From contig NZ_JAFEJU010000001.1 in assembly GCF_018555455.1 (NCBI RefSeq), positions 1 through 64,000 on the forward strand: DNA of 64,000 nt, written 5' to 3'. Shown here piece after piece: positions 18,269 to 26,598 of this stretch. Numbering within the stretch: the stretch's first letter is position 1; each line of letters starts with the position of its first letter. The position numbers were made by a program, and so were the translations under genes. The notes below the pieces were generated by a model. The model did no database searches. It was not told the DNA's origin and saw only the letters and a program-made list of their open reading frames with translations. This DNA comes from Bifidobacterium colobi. GTDB lineage: Bacteria > Actinomycetota > Actinomycetes > Actinomycetales > Bifidobacteriaceae.

Positions 18269-18454
18269 TTGCCTACTTATCATTACCGCTGCAAGAACTG
18301 CGGCTACGATTTCACTGAACAGCAGTCATTCTCCGATGACCCGATTACCGTGTGCCCGAAGTGCTCCGAGGAGCAGGTGCGCAAGGTGTACTCGGCCGTG
18401 CCGATTGAATTCAAGGGTCATGGCTTCTACCGTACGGATAAATCTTCCAAGTAA
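18269..18454 (+). CDS. FmdB-family zinc-ribbon protein
   Basis: The 61-residue protein has paired CxxC motifs (CKNC, CPKC), binding one zinc, and begins PTYHYRCKNCGYDF, the FmdB-like start. The family is associated with regulation, but its exact role is unknown. It starts at TTG 18269, chosen because GGAGG lies 6 bases before it. The earlier in-frame GTG at 18242 has no such site. Confidence 0.9.
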   Translation: MPTYHYRCKNCGYDFTEQQSFSDDPITVCPKCSEEQVRKVYSAVPIEFKGHGFYRTDKSSK

Positions 18455-18473
18455 GTAGGGGTTTACCGCTTTT

Positions 18474-18518
18474 AAGCGGGGCGTTTTCACGGTTTACCCG
18501 TTGAGACGCCCCGCTTTT
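18474..18518 (+). terminator. intrinsic terminator after the FmdB gene
   Basis: AAGCGGGGCGT (18474-18484) pairs with ACGCCCCGCTT (18506-18516), with a T-run after. It ends the 5-FCL/FmdB transcript. Confidence 0.8.
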
Positions 18519-18522
18519 GTGT

Positions 18523-18696
18523 TCTCAGCGAGGCAAAACCTCGACCCAGTCATGAACCCGACCCACCGGCACACCGCCAACGGGGCGAATTCTCGAGTGG
18601 ATAACGAAACCACCCCGCTCACACATCCCCAGCGGGGCAAAGCATCGGCCCAGTCATGAACCCGACCCACTAGCACGCTCTCAGCGAGGCAAAACC
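18523..18696. repeat. direct repeats in the spacer before the SAF gene
   Basis: Two exact repeats lie in the noncoding spacer at 18519-18803. TCTCAGCGAGGCAAAACC is at 18523-18540 and 18679-18696. A 22-base unit (CCCAGTCATGAACCC...) is at 18545-18566 and 18649-18670. A variant AGCGGGGCAAA at ~18630 suggests a third, decayed copy. No protein-like frame was found across it. Confidence 0.65.
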
Positions 18697-18803
18697 GCGA
18701 GCGAACGGTCGGAATGCCACAAAATGTGGATAACTCGGCAAGCTAGTGCCACATAGGTCGATTGAGCTTGCCTCCACGCAAGCAAACAGGTCACCATGAA
18801 ACC

Positions 18804-19544
18804 ATGATGACCTTTGCTTTACCTTCAACCCTGAAGCTGCCGGCTGCCGGCTCGTTGAAACGGCGGCGCATGATGCATACGCTACGACGCATAGCCGCGG
18901 CGGCATGTGCAGGATTAGCCGTACTATTCGCCTTGCAAACCGTAACGTCACTTATCGCCACCGTACCGGTGGTGGTGGCCTCGCACACTATCAAGCGCGG
19001 CAGCACTATCAAGACCGCGGATGTGATGATTCGCCATATTCCTCCGCGTGCAGTCAGTGATTCCATGCTGAGCTCGATTGAGGAGGTCACTGGGCGCATC
19101 GCCTATATCGATATTGCGGACGGTGATCCTGTGCTGCAGCAAATGGCCCACGACGCGCCTGTAGTGCCGCAAGGAGCCACGGTTTTGGATGTGCAGCTCA
19201 CCAGCGTGGCTCGCGGACTGACGACCAGCGACCACGTGCAGCTGGTGTCCGCGATGGGATGCCAGAGTACGCAGAATTCACGCAATGACTCGCAAAGCAA
19301 TAATGCACAGAAATCGCCAGCTGATACGGCAGATGCATCGGCATCTCCGGACACTGCAGATGACAGTGCAGTAGCTGAAAACTGTGTGCTTGCCGATGAT
19401 GCGATGGTAATGGGGATAAGCACAACTGCCGACTCATCGTACAACGACGGCCGGCAGTTGGTTTCGTTTGCGATGCCGCCTGATGCGGCAGCTCGCGTGC
19501 TGCAGTTTCAGGAAGCCGGTGCGATTGTAGCTGTAATGCAGTGA
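18804..19544 (+). CDS. SAF-domain membrane protein
   Basis: Residues ~35-60 form one membrane helix, followed by a SAF domain starting VVVASHTIKRGSTIKTADVMIRHIPP. SAF domains occur in CpaB-like pilus proteins and sugar-binding enzymes. The C-terminal part has an Asn/Ser/Asp-rich insertion and two cysteines. Its role is unknown. I chose ATG 18804; ATG 18762 and 18807 are alternatives and none has a clear ribosome site. It follows FmdB, across the repeat-bearing spacer. Confidence 0.78.
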   Translation: MMTFALPSTLKLPAAGSLKRRRMMHTLRRIAAAACAGLAVLFALQTVTSLIATVPVVVASHTIKRGSTIKTADVMIRHIPPRAVSDSMLSSIEEVTGRIAYIDIADGDPVLQQMAHDAPVVPQGATVLDVQLTSVARGLTTSDHVQLVSAMGCQSTQNSRNDSQSNNAQKSPADTADASASPDTADDSAVAENCVLADDAMVMGISTTADSSYNDGRQLVSFAMPPDAAARVLQFQEAGAIVAVMQ

Positions 19545-19599
19545 GTCAGGTTACGGAACCGACTTCAGTCGGTACTGATGCTCAGCAGCGAAGCTGCTG

Positions 19600-19648
19600 C
19601 AGCTCTCCCCAGCCAGCTTCGCTGGCAGCCCCCTCACCAGAAGGGGCC
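19600..19648. repeat. two-hairpin intergenic repeat, copy 2
   Basis: CCAGCCAGCTTCGCTGGCAG forms one stem and GCCCCCTCACCAGAAGGGGC the second. It resembles the elements at 8249, 37788 and 60151. It is 55 bases after the SAF stop. Confidence 0.65.
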
Positions 19649-19737
19649 AATCTTGCCGAACCGTTACGTGCAAAGCCCAGTGGGCTGTATGTAGGCGAAG
19701 TGAGCGAACGCACTATAAGCGGTCGCGAAGGCCGCAT

Positions 19738-19781
19738 CACTGGGCTGTGTTTTATCGTTTTTCATTAAACACAGCCCAGTG
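19738..19781. terminator. 14-bp inverted repeat at the end of the small ORF
   Basis: CACTGGGCTGTGTT (19738-19751) is the exact complement of 19768-19781. The loop of 16 bases contains T-rich and A-rich parts, so it could terminate transcription in either direction. It overlaps the last codons and stop of the small gene at 19752-19952. Confidence 0.65.
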
Positions 19782-19952
19782 AGGCGGCAACTCGCCGAGG
19801 ATGCGCTGGTCATCGTCGGCTTGACGCTGTTGCGCGGTCTGCATGTCTCCCGGCTCCAATTTGACACCATCGGCGTCAAACCGCTCCGTGCCCTTCATCA
19901 CCACACGCTTATGCTTGCGAGGGGTGCGCCGTGTCGCCGAATACTCAGCCAT
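19752..19952 (-). CDS. small basic protein, last gene of the FHA/helicase-like operon
   Basis: A 66-residue protein, basic at the front (TRRTPRKHKRVV) and ending ELPPHWAVFNEKR. It is not recognised. It starts four bases after the stop of the 1,242-residue gene, on the same strand, so probably one transcript. The frame is not explained by a larger gene, and its charge pattern is protein-like. Its 3' end is embedded in the hairpin at 19738-19781. Confidence 0.65.
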   Translation of the reverse strand: MAEYSATRRTPRKHKRVVMKGTERFDADGVKLEPGDMQTAQQRQADDDQRILGELPPHWAVFNEKR

Positions 19953-19955
19953 CCG

Positions 19956-22900
19956 TTACTCCACCTCACGATAGATTTCGCTGATGCGGCTTACGATGCG
20001 GTCGACTTCCTTATCCGGGTTCACGAACGCGGCCACACTCCAGATCGTCATCACATTCCAGCCAAGAGACATCAGATCCTGGCCATTAAGACGATGGCGA
20101 CGACGCGTGGACTGTACGGACATGAAGTTCGCATCATCAGTCTCCACTGCAAGCGCGAACGGCTTGTCTTTCAGACCCACGACCAGAGGAATCTTCACGC
20201 CCTTGTCGAAACCGTAGTTCACGGCCGCTTCCAGACCACGGGCACGCAGTCGTTCGGCAATATCGTTGAACAGCACATTGTCGCTCGTGGCGGCACGCAC
20301 CGGCAGTACCGGGCGATCATCCAACTGAGTAACCCAGTTCAGCACGGTCTTCAGGAACTTCGGGCCGGACTGATGCAGACGCTCATCATCCATATCCTCC
20401 GGGCCGAACGCGGAGACAATGTCAAGATTGCGGTCGGCCAGCGCCAGCGCGTCGAGCAGCATGCCGCGGCCGCCTTCGTTCTCCAGCACACCGAACTGCT
20501 GGAGCAGACGACCGTGCACGGTCTTGGCGTAGCACATCGAAAGAATCACATCGGTGGCCTGCGTTCCGGCGACGTCGCGCAACGGCACCAGACGCACATG
20601 GCGCAGGAATCGACCCATCGGCTTGTTCTTCGAGGCGAGGGACTTCAGTTCCGCGCCAAGACGCGTACGGAACACATCGGTCAACACCACTACGGCAAGA
20701 ATGTACCGCGATGGCACCACAGTGAAGCTGGCAGCCCGATCGGTGATAATACGTACCACCTCATCGATTTCCTGCTGGCTGGATTCCACCAGTCCCGAGG
20801 TCATTACCGGCACACCATTGGCTTCCACGCGGTGGAAACGCACCATGCCGGTCGCCGGTTCGGTAGCCACATCGTAATCCACTGGACCATAACCTTCGGA
20901 TTCCAGGAAAGCGGCGAGACGCGGCGCACGGCATGCAGGCTGTGTGGCGATCTCGATATGCGGCAGGATGCCAATCAATTCCTTTACGGATTCACTGGTT
21001 ACGGTTGCGCAGTGGGCAATCACCACAACCTGGCGCACACGGCTCAGAATCGACAGCAATTCGATTGCGGGAATATGCGAGCAGGCGTCAAGAATCGCCA
21101 CATCGGCAAGCACACCGGGGTCCGTAAGCGCAGCCAGAGTACCGGGAGCGGCCACCATAATCGGCTTTGCGGCGGCGAGAATCTCCGGATGATCACGGCG
21201 AATACGGCTCAGCGGCACGTTCGTGTGTCCCGCCAACACCGTATGCAACTGGTTGGCTTCCTGCGTGCGAGAGAACAGCATGTCGCACAGTCGACGCATG
21301 GATTCCTGCGCCACCATCGGACCGACGGAGCGAACATGCTCCACATCAACCTGAATGAAACGATCGGATGCCGTCTGCAGTGCCGAACCATCCTGATTGG
21401 AGATGATTGCGGAGGAACGCACGATGTCATCGAACACCGTGGTCCACCACGACAATTGCAGTTCACCACGCACCTGATCGACACCCGCATGGCGAATGGT
21501 CAGATCGTTTACCAGCTCGGTCAGCCCAGCAGCAGCGAATTCCTGCTCCAAACGGCAGCGCTCGGGCAGTGTATCCAACGCTTTACGGTCATCAAGCAGC
21601 GCTTTCAACCGTTCCTCAACCGTATTGAAATCAGCGGTTTCCAGATTGCCACCAGTCGGCGTGGTAGCCAACACGGTATCCAAGGAGGTCATATTGCCCA
21701 ACAGGCCATCAAGCGTGGCAATGATCTCATCCAGCTTGGTGGGCAGCACCGGCCAGCCGCCGTGAGGCACGAACTGCCGCCACTGTTCACCCTGCTTGGC
21801 CACTACCTTCAACGCCTCATGCAGGTCTTCCACCTGGGCGCCGACGCGCAGCAACGACTTCGCTTCCTTGATATGGCGGCGACGCTCCCAGAAGCCCATC
21901 GATGTGCCTTCGGACTTGCGCTGCGCCTTGGACATCGTGGCTTCAATCATCGCATCGATGTCACGCTCGAAGATCTCCGGCTGGAACACGTCCAACACAC
22001 GCCGCAGATTCTTCAGCACCGTCACCTGGCGTTCCCATTCGCGCGTGGTGGCCGGCACCGGGAAACCACAGGTCTGCACGGTACGCGTCACCTGTTCGCG
22101 GGTGGCAGGCAGATAGCGGCGAAGCAGATCATCCACACGCTGATAGGCGTCGATGGCCTGATCCTCGGTGGTGAGGTTCGCCTTATACCATGCGGTGTCT
22201 TCGGGCCCAATGGTGAATTCGCCGAGTTCACCGGCACGCTCCAGCTTGCTAATCCATGCTTCCATGTCACCGCCAACGGTGATGGCGCTTTGCTCGCGCA
22301 AACGCACATGCGTGGCGGGATGAGTGGGCAGCACGGAAATACGGGCCAGATTCTGAATCGTCTCATAGGCGGAAACGTTCCATTTCTCATTCACCCCGTG
22401 CAGGTCACCGAGATAACGGGTCAAACGGGAGCGCACGCCCACCAGCTCATCGGCCAGCTGGTCGAAACGTTGCGTGGCAACGCCCGGCTGGAATCCAACG
22501 GCGGCAATCAGCTGCTTATCGATGGCGGCATTGCTATGCTCGTCGGACACATCCAGCAGCTGCGCCTTCAATTCACTGGCGGATGCAGCCTGCATAAAGC
22601 GACGCTTCTGCTCGGTCACGCCGGGCACATACAACACGGAACGCCCGCTCATCACACAACGGGACGCAATCGCCACCGCCTGTTCGGCAGCACCCTTGGG
22701 GAAGGTGCCATCGACTACGATGCTGTGTCCGGCAGCAGCGAGGGATGCGGCGTACCGCACCGTATTATCCACATCACCAACCTCGAACTCGGAGTGCGGA
22801 TCGGAATCAAACGGACTGTATTGCGCGGAATTCGCATCCTTCAGCGAAGCGCGCGCATTGGCATCGCCGGCAAGCGCATCCAACAGCACGTTGCCGGTGT

Positions 22901-23684
22901 CACCATTCTCCAATTGATCGATAATCTGCTGGCTTTCCGCAACAATCAATGCGGACGGATCCATAAAGCAGCCGACTACGATGCGCCGTTCGATGGAAAA
23001 ATCAGAAATATAGTCGTGCGCCTCGGCAATGATGCGAGCGAACAATGCGGAGGTTTCCAACTTGCCGTTCTCATAGCTGGAGACATCGAACAATGCGTTC
23101 TCATCCAGATACACGCGATGCTCACGCAGCGCATTCACAAACGCGCTGTTCAACGCCCCATGTCCAGTGAACTGGATGGTCGGTGCGGAGCCTTCCTTCG
23201 GCACGAATACGCTCACAGGGTACAGCAATACCGGCAACGCATTGCCCTTCCATGTGGCCACGCCGACAATCATGGACAGCTCTGCCACACCGGAGATACG
23301 CCGTTTGGCCGTCTGATCGTCCAGCACACGAGTCAGATGACGTTCTGCCGCCTTCAACATGCCGGTATCGCGGAACAACGAGTCCAGCCGCACATGGCCT
23401 GATGCGAACATCTGAGCGACACCAGACGGATGCGCATGGGTAATATCCAGCTTGACCACCAACTGGTTCACGTCTTCCAACGGCGAGGGTGCCAGCATGC
23501 CGCGGTAACGGTCGCGCCAGCCACGGATACGATTCAGCCCAACCGTGGTGTTCACGGCGTAATCTGTCGGCTGCTGCGCAACGGGATTACTTGCCGCCGC
23601 ACTGTTGGTGGTGTTGGGCTGCGCGACTTGTGCGCGCACGTTCTGCTGCTTCTGATTGAACGTTTGAGTCATCTCCCGGCTCAC
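19956..23684 (-). CDS. large helicase/nuclease-like protein with degenerate motifs
   Basis: A 1,242-residue protein. The middle follows the layout of SF1-type helicases of the DUF4011 kind. The expected Walker A P-loop is replaced by DGTFPKGAAEQ at ~325-335, without GKT/S. The Walker B region reads VAILDACSH (Asp866, then Ala where Glu is expected). The C-terminal ~110 residues resemble a Vsr/MTES_1575-type nuclease (LFNDIAERLRARG ... RRRHRLNGQDLMSLGWNVMTIWS), yet the usual ID is IP at Pro1166 while a downstream Glu (1181) is kept. It starts at GTG 23684, overlapping the FHA gene by 4 bases; ATG 23672 is an alternative. It may be a catalytically reduced scaffold. Confidence 0.75.
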   Translation of the reverse strand: MSREMTQTFNQKQQNVRAQVAQPNTTNSAAASNPVAQQPTDYAVNTTVGLNRIRGWRDRYRGMLAPSPLEDVNQLVVKLDITHAHPSGVAQMFASGHVRLDSLFRDTGMLKAAERHLTRVLDDQTAKRRISGVAELSMIVGVATWKGNALPVLLYPVSVFVPKEGSAPTIQFTGHGALNSAFVNALREHRVYLDENALFDVSSYENGKLETSALFARIIAEAHDYISDFSIERRIVVGCFMDPSALIVAESQQIIDQLENGDTGNVLLDALAGDANARASLKDANSAQYSPFDSDPHSEFEVGDVDNTVRYAASLAAAGHSIVVDGTFPKGAAEQAVAIASRCVMSGRSVLYVPGVTEQKRRFMQAASASELKAQLLDVSDEHSNAAIDKQLIAAVGFQPGVATQRFDQLADELVGVRSRLTRYLGDLHGVNEKWNVSAYETIQNLARISVLPTHPATHVRLREQSAITVGGDMEAWISKLERAGELGEFTIGPEDTAWYKANLTTEDQAIDAYQRVDDLLRRYLPATREQVTRTVQTCGFPVPATTREWERQVTVLKNLRRVLDVFQPEIFERDIDAMIEATMSKAQRKSEGTSMGFWERRRHIKEAKSLLRVGAQVEDLHEALKVVAKQGEQWRQFVPHGGWPVLPTKLDEIIATLDGLLGNMTSLDTVLATTPTGGNLETADFNTVEERLKALLDDRKALDTLPERCRLEQEFAAAGLTELVNDLTIRHAGVDQVRGELQLSWWTTVFDDIVRSSAIISNQDGSALQTASDRFIQVDVEHVRSVGPMVAQESMRRLCDMLFSRTQEANQLHTVLAGHTNVPLSRIRRDHPEILAAAKPIMVAAPGTLAALTDPGVLADVAILDACSHIPAIELLSILSRVRQVVVIAHCATVTSESVKELIGILPHIEIATQPACRAPRLAAFLESEGYGPVDYDVATEPATGMVRFHRVEANGVPVMTSGLVESSQQEIDEVVRIITDRAASFTVVPSRYILAVVVLTDVFRTRLGAELKSLASKNKPMGRFLRHVRLVPLRDVAGTQATDVILSMCYAKTVHGRLLQQFGVLENEGGRGMLLDALALADRNLDIVSAFGPEDMDDERLHQSGPKFLKTVLNWVTQLDDRPVLPVRAATSDNVLFNDIAERLRARGLEAAVNYGFDKGVKIPLVVGLKDKPFALAVETDDANFMSVQSTRRRHRLNGQDLMSLGWNVMTIWSVAAFVNPDKEVDRIVSRISEIYREVE

Positions 23685-25093
23685 TTTCCAACCGCTTCGC
23701 GGTATTCCTGATAGCCCGTGTTGTGGGCCAGAGCTTCGTCAATATCAGCTTCGCCGCGTGCGGCGAGCCAAGCGTACATGTCGTCATACAGGTAGGGGTT
23801 CATGGCGAGAAACACCAGCAGCTCGGGATGTCGCGCGATTTCGAACTGCAACGAAAAGTCCTGCGTGGTCTTGGCATCGTTCGACGTCAATCCGTCGACT
23901 TCGACCACCGGTTCCTGAGCTTTCAGCTCGCCCTTGGCCACACGGTCGAATACCGAACCGGGCTCGAATGCAGGCGTATAGGTTCCGGTCGCGTCATCGA
24001 TTGCCGCATCATCCGCAGCTGCCGAAGCTTGCTCAGGCTGGGCGGCTGAAGGATTCTCTGCGGCTGATTGATCAGCATCACTGCTGACTTGTCCATCCGC
24101 TGACTGGTTCATCGGCACGAAAACCAGCGGCTGCGCACCGGTAGGCTGCTGGCTCGGCTGTGCATCGGCTTCGGACTGATCCGGTGCCGTAGTCGGAGCT
24201 TCAGTCTCGGATACTGGCGCTGATTCGATGGGCTTTGCAGTTTCCGCCGTTGCCTCGGCTGGACTGTTCGGTTGTGCTTCAGCCTCAGAAGCTGCGGGTT
24301 GATCACCCTGTGCAGGTGTGTTGGTATGCGTCACCGGGTGGGCGATGGCATCCACCGGTACGACGCCGGAAATACGTACGCCCGGGCGCAGCTGGGTTGT
24401 CGCGGATGCTGGCTTCTGCGCAGGAAGTGCCACGGAATCCATGGTTTCCTTGACTTTGCGCTGTTCTTCGACTTCTTTCTGCTGAGAAGCGGCATCAGCG
24501 AACAAATCGCGCGGCAATGCCGGTTCCTCGGGCTTCTGATTCAATTGCACGAGGTTAAGATTGCCGATTTCCAACTCATCGATTTTCCGCTGCACGCTTG
24601 CGGCACTAAAGATGGCTGTGGGTTCACCGGCGCGCAGGTCAAGAATATCGTCCACGGACATGTCCGCGGCATCCGGTTCCTGCGGCGCATCGGAGGCAGC
24701 GTATCCGAAGAGATCCGGTACCGGCTTGTGATCATCGTCTTCCGGATTATCGATACGAATAAAATCAGCTGGCACATCACCGAATTGCATACGCATCGGC
24801 GAAGACGGCAGCAGGAAATCAGCATTTGCCGGCAAACGCAGCAGATCGCCGTTGTCACGCACCACATAGGAGCCATTGGTGGATCCGAGATCGCGCACGA
24901 CAGCCGAACCATTATCGTTCACCGTCAACAGCGCATGGCGCTTCGACATTGACTTGGTCTGATCCGCCACATCCAAACGATCATTGCCATCAGCGGCAAG
25001 AGGACGCAGCGGTTTACGACCTATCTCCAAGCTATTGCCAGGTTTGACGCTGACCTGATCAACCCCATTGATCCGCACCGTCCACTCGCTCAC
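23681..25093 (-). CDS. FHA-domain protein with LRV-like C-terminus
   Basis: A 470-residue protein. FHA residues are visible: Gly25-Arg26, Ser50 with SKRHA (50-54), and STNG (71-74). These bind phosphothreonine on a Ser/Thr-kinase substrate. A disordered Pro/Ala/Gln/Glu linker follows. The last ~70 residues (ARHPELLVFLAMNPYLY, then AWLAARGEADIDEALAHN) resemble a leucine-rich-repeat variant. The GTG start at 25093 has AGGAAGG 8 bases upstream; a longer frame to 25126 lacks support. Its end overlaps the helicase-like gene by 4 bases, so the pair is translationally coupled. Confidence 0.85.
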   Translation of the reverse strand: MSEWTVRINGVDQVSVKPGNSLEIGRKPLRPLAADGNDRLDVADQTKSMSKRHALLTVNDNGSAVVRDLGSTNGSYVVRDNGDLLRLPANADFLLPSSPMRMQFGDVPADFIRIDNPEDDDHKPVPDLFGYAASDAPQEPDAADMSVDDILDLRAGEPTAIFSAASVQRKIDELEIGNLNLVQLNQKPEEPALPRDLFADAASQQKEVEEQRKVKETMDSVALPAQKPASATTQLRPGVRISGVVPVDAIAHPVTHTNTPAQGDQPAASEAEAQPNSPAEATAETAKPIESAPVSETEAPTTAPDQSEADAQPSQQPTGAQPLVFVPMNQSADGQVSSDADQSAAENPSAAQPEQASAAADDAAIDDATGTYTPAFEPGSVFDRVAKGELKAQEPVVEVDGLTSNDAKTTQDFSLQFEIARHPELLVFLAMNPYLYDDMYAWLAARGEADIDEALAHNTGYQEYREAVGK

Positions 25094-25227
25094 CGTGACC
25101 GCCTTCCTAAACACACTACTGACCACATTACGTGCAATTGTGTCATCTTGTGCTGATTTTTCGAGATTTCTTTGACGAAGCGTTGCTAAGTTTTCTCGAT
25201 TGCCTGCAAACGCGTCATCACATAAGC

Positions 25228-25263
25228 AAAACCCCGCAACTTATATGTATAAGGTGCGGGGTT
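25228..25263 (-). terminator. intrinsic terminator after rplL
   Basis: AACCCCGCAACTTAT pairs with ATAAGGTGCGGGGTT (one mismatch) around ATGT. Ts follow on the minus strand. It lies 47 bases after the rplL stop. Confidence 0.8.
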
Positions 25264-25309
25264 TCGAAAGCTATCGAAAGCTGATGATGTGCGGCTTATG
25301 CCGCCATAA

Positions 25310-25693
25310 TCACTTGAGCTCGACGGTAGCGCCAGCCTCTTCCAGCTGGGACTTGGCCTTCTCGGCGTCTTCCTTCTTGGCCTTCTCGAGGATGGTCTTC
25401 GGAGCGCCGTCAACCATAGCCTTGGCGTCAGCCAGGCCAGCGTTGGTGATGGCCTTGACAGCCTTGATGACCTGGATCTTCTTGTCGCCGACAGCGGTCA
25501 GGACGACGTCGAACTCGGTCTTCTCTTCTTCCTCAGCGCCAGCGCCAGCAGCCGGAGCGGCAGCAACAGCGGCGACCGGGGCAGCAGCCTCGACATCGAA
25601 CTTCTCTTCGAAGGCCTTCACGAACTCGGAGAGCTCGACGAGGGTCATTTCACCAAAAGCTTCCAGGAGCTCTTCGTTGGTGTACTTAGCCAT
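25310..25693 (-). CDS. rplL: 50S ribosomal protein L7/L12
   Basis: The 127-residue stalk protein recruits translational GTPases. N-terminal dimerisation helices ([25 protein letters not shown]), an Ala-rich hinge ([11 protein letters not shown]) and the globular C-terminal domain ([23 protein letters not shown]) are all visible. It is co-transcribed after rplJ with a ~105-base gap. A terminator lies downstream at 25228-25263. Confidence 0.98.
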   Translation of the reverse strand: MAKYTNEELLEAFGEMTLVELSEFVKAFEEKFDVEAAAPVAAVAAAPAAGAGAEEEEKTEFDVVLTAVGDKKIQVIKAVKAITNAGLADAKAMVDGAPKTILEKAKKEDAEKAKSQLEEAGATVELK

Positions 25694-25798
25694 GATGGCT
25701 TCCTTTCATTCTGGCGGCGATTCACACGACTCGGTGGATGCACCGTCTCAATGTTTTGTTTGTTTTCCGAATTATTCATGCGGCGAGCCGCATGGAAA

Positions 25799-26320
25799 TC
25801 AAGCTGCCTTTTCCTGCTTCTCGCGCAGAGCGTCGATCGTACGCACGGCCTTGGTCGGCAGAGCGACGAACAGGTAAGCGGCCTTGGCGGTAGTGGCCTT
25901 GAGGTCGCCGGCAAACTTGGACAGGAGCTGCGGGCGAGACATCATGTCTGCCAGCTTCTTTGCACCCTCGCCGTCGTAGACGGTGCCATCGGCATAACCG
26001 CCCGAGATAACGAGAGCCTTGTTGGTTTTGGCGAAGTCACGCAGAACCTTTGCAGCCTCAATGAAGTCGCCCTTCACGAAGGTGATGGCGGTCGGGCCCT
26101 TGAACAGGTCGTCGAGACCCTCAATGCCCGCTTCCTTGGCGGCAATACGTGCCAGCGTGTTCTTAGCCACAGTGTAGGAAGTATCGCGGCCTAGCTTTTC
26201 ACGCAGTTCGGAAACCTGCGGAACGGTAAGCCCGCGGTACTCGGTCAGGTAGACAGCGTCAGCGTTACGGAACTGTTCCGTAAGCTGAGCGACCACCGCT
26301 TCCTTTTCGGGCCTCTTCAT
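25799..26320 (-). CDS. rplJ: 50S ribosomal protein L10
   Basis: The 173-residue base of the L7/L12 stalk. It begins MKRPEKEAVVAQLTEQF and contains YRGLTVPQVSELREKLG and VAKNTLARIA, the family's rRNA-contact segment. The start at 26320 is preceded by AGGAAGG; a 29-residue longer frame runs through the attenuator and is not expected to be protein. A leader with hairpins and an attenuator precedes it. Confidence 0.97.
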   Translation of the reverse strand: MKRPEKEAVVAQLTEQFRNADAVYLTEYRGLTVPQVSELREKLGRDTSYTVAKNTLARIAAKEAGIEGLDDLFKGPTAITFVKGDFIEAAKVLRDFAKTNKALVISGGYADGTVYDGEGAKKLADMMSRPQLLSKFAGDLKATTAKAAYLFVALPTKAVRTIDALREKQEKAA

Positions 26321-26598
26321 GGCGTTCCTTCCTAAATCGGCCGTTGATCTGAAACCGGAACTCCAAGCTGGGCAATAAAAAAGCCCTGCACACAGGCAGA
26401 GCAACATAATCTCGTGAAGCGCACGAGCCCTTTACGGGCTTATATCTCTCAACCTGCGTTGGCTTGGCGAACCAAACTTCCGAAGTGCACTCGCGCGCAC
26501 TTCAACCAACGGTCTGTGGTTTACGGTCTGATAATTTACGTGCCCTCGGCGACAACGCCGAACTTCGGCGTGTCGCCTTGCGCATCGTCAACAATACG
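26321..26598 (-). ncRNA. L10-type ribosomal-protein leader (candidate) with attenuator
   Basis: The leader between the hydrolase stop and rplJ folds into several hairpins on the minus strand: GAAGTGC...GTGCACTTC, AGCCCGTAAAGGGCT, and the terminator-like stem GCTCTGC/GCAGGGC at 26383-26402, followed by TTTTTT. Such a leader is known upstream of rplJ in other bacteria, where L10(L12)4 binding causes early termination. Confidence 0.55.
26375..26402 (-). terminator. attenuator ahead of rplJ
   Basis: A 7-bp stem (one G-U) with six Ts after it on the minus strand, about 55 bases before the rplJ start. It fits an early-termination switch in the L10 leader. Confidence 0.7.

Noticed and set aside
18494..18951. 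Minus-strand frames through the FmdB-SAF spacer
   Set aside because: They come from the direct repeats and have no start signal or protein-like conservation.
19779..23402. Very long plus-strand frame opposite the helicase-like gene
   Set aside because: It is the complement of a gene with homologues and coupled start, and has His/Arg-rich composition without domains.
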